From an uncultured Muribaculaceae bacterium (GTDB taxonomy: Bacteria > Bacteroidota > Bacteroidia > Bacteroidales > Muribaculaceae): a DNA stretch of 8,692 nt. Positions 6,483 through 8,692 of the stretch are shown one piece after another (the first letter of the stretch is position 1; every line of letters starts with the position of its first letter). A program made the position numbers and the translations under genes. The notes under the pieces are model-generated. The model was given only the letters and a program-made list of their open reading frames with translations, was not told where the DNA came from and did not search any database. The DNA is taken from positions 1 to 8,692 of the forward strand of contig CAJLLX010000086.1 in the NCBI GenBank assembly GCA_905207535.1, written 5' to 3'.

Positions 6483-6514
6483 CAAAATTAGGGATTCTCC
6501 GTTAACAATCCAAA
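6483..6514 (-). promoter_or_regulatory. Promoter of the lysE-CBM9-GS unit (TTTG-N20-TAATTTTG)
   Basis: On the minus strand TTTG (6514-6511), a 20-nt spacer and TAATTTTG (6490-6483) match the Bacteroidetes consensus fully. The expected start near 6479 lies only about 4 nt before ATG 6475, leaving almost no 5' leader. Confidence 0.8.
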
Positions 6515-6566
6515 CTTTCCGATATGTTTTGCGGCACGGCGCAGGCGGCGTTTTGAATATTTTTCG

Positions 6567-6574
6567 TAATTTTG
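6567..6574 (+). promoter_or_regulatory. -7 box of recR (TAATTTTG)
   Basis: TAATTTTG matches TAnnTTTG and ends 4 nt before the recR ATG at 6579, predicting a leaderless or one-base-leader mRNA. I find no TTTG or TTG at 19-20 nt upstream (the region there is GC-rich). The nearest TTTG (6552-6555) is too close, so the -33 element is weak or absent. Confidence 0.6.
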
Positions 6575-6578
6575 CAAT

Positions 6579-7202
6579 ATGACACAGGAATTTGAATCGA
6601 CACTTCTCGAGACTGCCGTCACCGAAATATCGCGCCTCCCGGGCATCGGCCGCAAGACGGCTCTGCGCCTGGCCCTGCATCTGCTGCGCGAGGATGTGGC
6701 CACTTCGGTATCGCTCGGAGAAGCCATCATAAATCTGCGCAAGGGTATCCGCTACTGCCGCGAGTGCCACAACATCTCCGAGACCGAGCTCTGCCCCATC
6801 TGCGCCGACCGCCGGCGCGATGCCTCCACCATCTGCGTGGTGGAGAGCGTCAAGGATGTGCTCGTGTTCGAGAACACCGGCTCATACCACGGCAAATATC
6901 ATGTGCTCGGCGGGGTGATATCGCCCATCGACGGCATCGGGCCCGACAAACTGCAGATCGACTCGCTTGTGGCCCGTGTGGCCGCCGGCGACATCAAGGA
7001 GGTAATCCTCGCGCTCAGCGCCACCATGGAGGGGGACACCACCGACTACTACATCTACCGCCGCCTACAGCCCTACGGCGTCAAGGTCACACAGCTGGCC
7101 CGAGGCGTGTCGGTGGGCAACGAGATTGAATACACCGACGAGATCACCCTGGGGCGCTCGCTCCAGAACCGCACCCTCTTCTCCGACACCATCGCTTTCT
7201 AA
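6579..7202 (+). CDS. recR: Recombination mediator protein RecR
   Basis: A cytoplasmic DNA-repair protein that works with RecO (and RecF) to load RecA on gapped single-stranded DNA. At 207 residues it is the normal length. It has the N-terminal helix-hairpin-helix (SRLPGIGRKTALRLALHLL, about 18-36); a four-cysteine zinc finger with C60, C63, C72 and C75; and a Toprim domain starting at ICVVES (85-90), with DGIGPD at 118-123 and the VILALSATMEGDTT stretch at 142-155. The C-terminal Walker-B-like strand region LARGVSVGNEIEYTD follows at about 173-187. The start gives MTQEFESTLLETAV before the HhH, which matches Bacteroidetes RecR N-termini well, so ATG 6579 is secure. The GNAT gene follows 19 nt after the stop, probably in the same transcript. 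Confidence 0.97.
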   Translation: MTQEFESTLLETAVTEISRLPGIGRKTALRLALHLLREDVATSVSLGEAIINLRKGIRYCRECHNISETELCPICADRRRDASTICVVESVKDVLVFENTGSYHGKYHVLGGVISPIDGIGPDKLQIDSLVARVAAGDIKEVILALSATMEGDTTDYYIYRRLQPYGVKVTQLARGVSVGNEIEYTDEITLGRSLQNRTLFSDTIAF

Positions 7203-7221
7203 CCCCTTTACCCTATCCGCC

Positions 7222-7719
7222 ATGACCACTCTCCGCGCTCTGGAGCCCACCGATGTCGACTGTCTGTATCTTTGGGAAAACAACCCCGAGATGTGGCGCT
7301 TCGGCTTCTCCCCCGCTCCCCTCTCGCGCCATCAGATATGGGAATATATCAGCACCTACGACTCCAATCCCCTCTCGGCCGGGCAGCTGCGGCTGATGAT
7401 CGACTGCGACGGCACCCCCGCCGGAGCCGTGGACCTCTATAATATCGACATCCGCAACCGCCACGCCTTCGTCGGGATAATGGTAGCCGACCCCCATCGC
7501 CGCCGGGGCATAGCCCTGGAGGCCCTGAAGCTACTTCATGCCTATTGCCGCGACAATCTGGGCCTCACCCGGCTTGCAGCCACTGTAGCGGCCGACAATG
7601 AGCCTTCGCTCCGCCTTTTCGCCAAGGCCGGATATGCGCTCACGGCCGTGCTCCCCTCATGGATCTACCGCACGGTCGACACCGCCGTGCCCGCCAACGT
7701 CTTCATCAAATCTCTCTGA
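7222..7719 (+). CDS. GNAT-family N-acetyltransferase (RimJ/RimL-like)
   Basis: An acetyl-CoA-dependent acyltransferase of 165 residues with unknown acceptor. The acetyl-CoA pyrophosphate loop is visible as VADPHRRRGIALEAL at 88-102 (R-R-G-x-A pattern), preceded by the strand HAFVGIMVA. NEPSLRLFAKAGY at 126-138 is the typical motif B/C helix of the RimJ/RimL/SpeG group. The frame is open further upstream to 7126 inside recR, but ATG 7222 gives the family N-terminus TTLRALEPTDVDCLYLWEN, so I use it. It lies 19 nt after recR and probably shares its transcript. Possible jobs include protein N-terminal or polyamine acetylation; nothing in the sequence decides between them. Confidence 0.9.
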   Translation: MTTLRALEPTDVDCLYLWENNPEMWRFGFSPAPLSRHQIWEYISTYDSNPLSAGQLRLMIDCDGTPAGAVDLYNIDIRNRHAFVGIMVADPHRRRGIALEALKLLHAYCRDNLGLTRLAATVAADNEPSLRLFAKAGYALTAVLPSWIYRTVDTAVPANVFIKSL

Positions 7720-7740
7720 TTTTCAATCCCTTCCATATGC

Positions 7741-7777
7741 AAAAAAAACGCCGGGACGCGCAGTAGAGCATCCCGGC
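7741..7777 (-). terminator. Intrinsic terminator of the minus-strand kinase remnant
   Basis: A 7-bp GC stem (GCCGGGA 7750-7756, TCCCGGC 7771-7777) with a 14-nt loop is followed on the minus strand by one G and then eight T (7748-7741). That is a classical terminator for the gene ending at 7807. On the plus strand the hairpin is followed only by mixed AT sequence, so it would be a weaker stop for the recR-GNAT transcript, which ends 30 nt earlier. Confidence 0.8.
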
Positions 7778-7806
7778 TAACTTATCTAATTTATAATCAG
7801 GCCTGT

Positions 7807-8273
7807 TTATACTCCGGCGAGGGGGAGGGTGAGCACGAAGCGGGCACCGCCGGCGGTGTAGGTGGTATCGAGGCTGAGGTCGCCGCCGAGCAGACGTGCA
7901 AGATGGCGCGCCACGGTAAGGCCAACGCCCACTCCGGGGGCAGTGCGGTCGAGTTTGACAAAGCGCTCGAAGATGCGCTCGTTATTGCCCTCGGGGATGC
8001 CGATGCCGGTGTCGGTCACCGATACATTCACCTCTCCGGCCTCCCGGTTGACATCGTACGACACCGTCACAGCCCCGTCGGTCGTGGCCTTGGCGGCATT
8101 GGAGATGAGCTGCACCATGATCTGCAACAGGCGGTTGGAGCCGCGGCAAGATCGGCGTTGAGCTTCTTGATTTCGGTTTCTTTATCAAAGTCGGGCGGCA
8201 ATTTCCCTACTGCAGTCAGGGGCGTTGCGATCAGCCCTAACAGCAGCAAGGTTGCCACAATTATTTTCTTCAT
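7807..8273 (-). pseudogene. Sensor histidine kinase with a large internal deletion (signal peptide joined out of frame to HATPase end)
   Basis: Two coding pieces in different frames share one locus. The 5' piece starts at ATG 8273 with a clear signal peptide (MKKIIVATLLLLGLIATPLTA) and continues VGKLPPDFDKETEIKKLNADLAAAP, then reads out of frame to a stop near 8067. The 3' piece is the last ~110 codons of a histidine kinase ATPase domain: N box NRLLQIMVQLISNAAKAT, G1 DTGIGIPEG, F box IFERFVKLD, G2 GVGVGLTVARHL, closing GARFVLTLPL, stop at 7807-7809. In the kinase frame a TAA lies upstream near 8180 with no ATG before the N box, only TTG/CTG. The His-phosphorylation domain, transmembrane and sensor parts are missing. 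The best reading is deletion of the middle of a secreted-sensor (perhaps TPR-type) kinase. Promoter, ribosome site and terminator are all intact. A MAG assembly join or two unrelated pieces are alternatives. Confidence 0.75.
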
Positions 8274-8285
8274 TCTTACTCCTTC

Positions 8286-8307
8286 CTCCGGACCCCGGGG
8301 TCCGGAG
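8286..8307. repeat. Perfect 22-bp GC palindrome abutting a Shine-Dalgarno-like sequence
   Basis: CTCCGGACCCC (8286-8296) is followed directly by its exact reverse complement GGGGTCCGGAG (8297-8307). As RNA it would form a 9-bp stem with a CCGG tetraloop. On the minus strand it is immediately followed by GAAGGAGTAAG and the ATG at 8273, so its 3' arm supplies the GGAG of a GGAGG block while a second GGAG lies 5 nt before the ATG. It could gate translation, be a protein operator, or act as a transcript roadblock. Confidence 0.85.
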
Positions 8308-8326
8308 CTAAATTCCCCGCCCCGCG

Positions 8327-8345
8327 TATATTACTATGTAATATA
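8327..8345. repeat. AT-rich inverted repeat in the leader
   Basis: TATATTAC (8327-8334) and GTAATATA (8338-8345) form 8-bp arms around TAT. The symmetric, AT-rich form suits an operator for a dimeric regulator as well as an RNA hairpin. It lies about 54 nt upstream of ATG 8273, inside the predicted 5' untranslated region. Confidence 0.6.
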
Positions 8346-8376
8346 TTTTTCAAGACTGAAATGTGTGCGAAACGAT

Positions 8377-8402
8377 GCAGAAGGGATAAACACTCCCTCT
8401 GC
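8377..8402 (-). other. Hairpin at the predicted 5' end of the kinase-remnant mRNA
   Basis: GCAG (8377-8380) pairs with CTGC (8399-8402), and AGGGA (8382-8386) with TCCCT (8394-8398), with one bulged A and a 7-nt loop. With the -7 box ending at 8409 the transcript should begin near 8405, so this stem would sit at its extreme 5' end, a common position for stability hairpins. Confidence 0.5.
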
Positions 8403-8408
8403 GGACTA

Positions 8409-8439
8409 CAAATTTAAGCAAACTTTTCAGATGTTACAA
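8409..8439 (-). promoter_or_regulatory. Promoter of the kinase remnant (TTG-N20-TAAATTTG)
   Basis: On the minus strand TTG (8439-8437), a 20-nt spacer and TAAATTTG (8416-8409) fit the Bacteroidetes consensus, with G in place of the first T of TTTG at -33. The implied leader from about 8405 to the ATG at 8273 is roughly 130 nt and carries three inverted repeats. Confidence 0.65.
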
Positions 8440-8692
8440 CTTTAAAACAAAAATATTTCCAACATTTTGCATTTTGAAACACATTTATCCGGATTTAACA
8501 GGCCGAAATGTGGAAAAGTCGGCCACAATACCCTCACTGCCAATAGTTAACGAAAGGGCACCCGGACAATGTGTCATGAGTTAAAAAACATGATTTTTGA
8601 TTGTTAAACCCTCTTTATTTAAGATTTATTTTATTACCTTTCCATCTTTGATACTTTCTTATATAACATGCTAAGGCACACCACTTTATAGC
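8440..8692. other. AT-rich non-coding region at the right edge
   Basis: No open frame of useful length crosses this stretch, and an ATG at 8668 stops after seven codons. Small structures are present: GGCCGA/TCGGCC (8501-8506 with 8519-8524) around a 12-nt loop, and the palindrome ATCCGGAT near 8487-8494. TACCTTTC at 8635-8642 is one base off the -7 consensus on the plus strand, so the promoter of a gene beyond the window may lie here. I recognise no known riboswitch or RNA. Confidence 0.5.

Noticed and set aside
5171..6505. A 444-residue plus-strand open frame opposite the CBM9-like and exporter genes
   Set aside because: It runs antisense to two recognisable proteins in a GC-rich region, has low-complexity His/Glu/Gly-rich sequence and no family resemblance.
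8501..8527. Possible riboswitch: GGCCGA/TCGGCC stem with alternative TGTGG/CCACA pairing
   Set aside because: The stems are short, no known riboswitch core is visible, and no downstream gene is in view to regulate.
1..8692. CRISPR arrays, insertion sequences, phage or toxin-antitoxin modules
   Set aside because: I saw no spaced repeat array, transposase, integrase or terminal inverted repeats. The only repeat set is the 22-nt triplet at 3507-3572.

Overview
The window looks like chromosomal DNA from a member of the Bacteroidales. The proteins most resemble Bacteroides/Muribaculaceae homologues. Several promoters fit the Bacteroidetes housekeeping consensus (TTTG, 19-20 nt, TAnnTTTG), ribosome binding sites are mostly absent, and GC-rich genes are separated by AT-rich gaps. 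The family-level placement (Muribaculaceae-like) is an inference from memory of homologues, not a computed result.

Layout from left to right. Positions 1-111 hold the 3' end of an unrecognised plus-strand gene. prs (PRPP synthetase, 230-1174, +) follows behind a TAATTTTG -7 box. It converges on a two-gene minus-strand unit: a DegT/PglE-type nucleotide-sugar aminotransferase (2055-3182), then a HAD-family hydrolase (1318-1995). Upstream on the same strand is a tRNA-Glu(CUC) gene (3249-3321) with a good promoter and a strong terminator. That terminator ends only 24 nt before the aminotransferase start. A second minus-strand unit runs LysE/RhtB exporter (5831-6475), cytoplasmic CBM9-like protein (5138-5806), glutamine synthetase (3554-5065). 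It ends in a 22-nt direct repeat and a long A/T-rich hairpin. Divergent from the exporter is recR (6579-7202, +), followed after 19 nt by a GNAT acetyltransferase (7222-7719). Convergent with these is a broken minus-strand gene (7807-8273). In it a signal-peptide start is joined out of frame to the ATPase end of a histidine kinase. It has its own promoter, a roughly 130-nt structured leader and a terminator. The last 270 bases are AT-rich and non-coding as far as can be seen.

Most of the window is housekeeping: nucleotide precursor supply (prs), nitrogen assimilation (glutamine synthetase), recombination repair (recR) and translation (tRNA-Glu). I found no convincing new defence or mobile system. 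The points most worth a second look are the internally deleted histidine kinase gene with its intact promoter and palindromic leader, and the divergent lysE/recR pair. In that pair both -7 boxes sit so close to the start codons that the mRNAs should be leaderless or nearly so. The repeat array at the end of glutamine synthetase and the lone sugar aminotransferase/HAD pair behind a tRNA terminator are also of interest.
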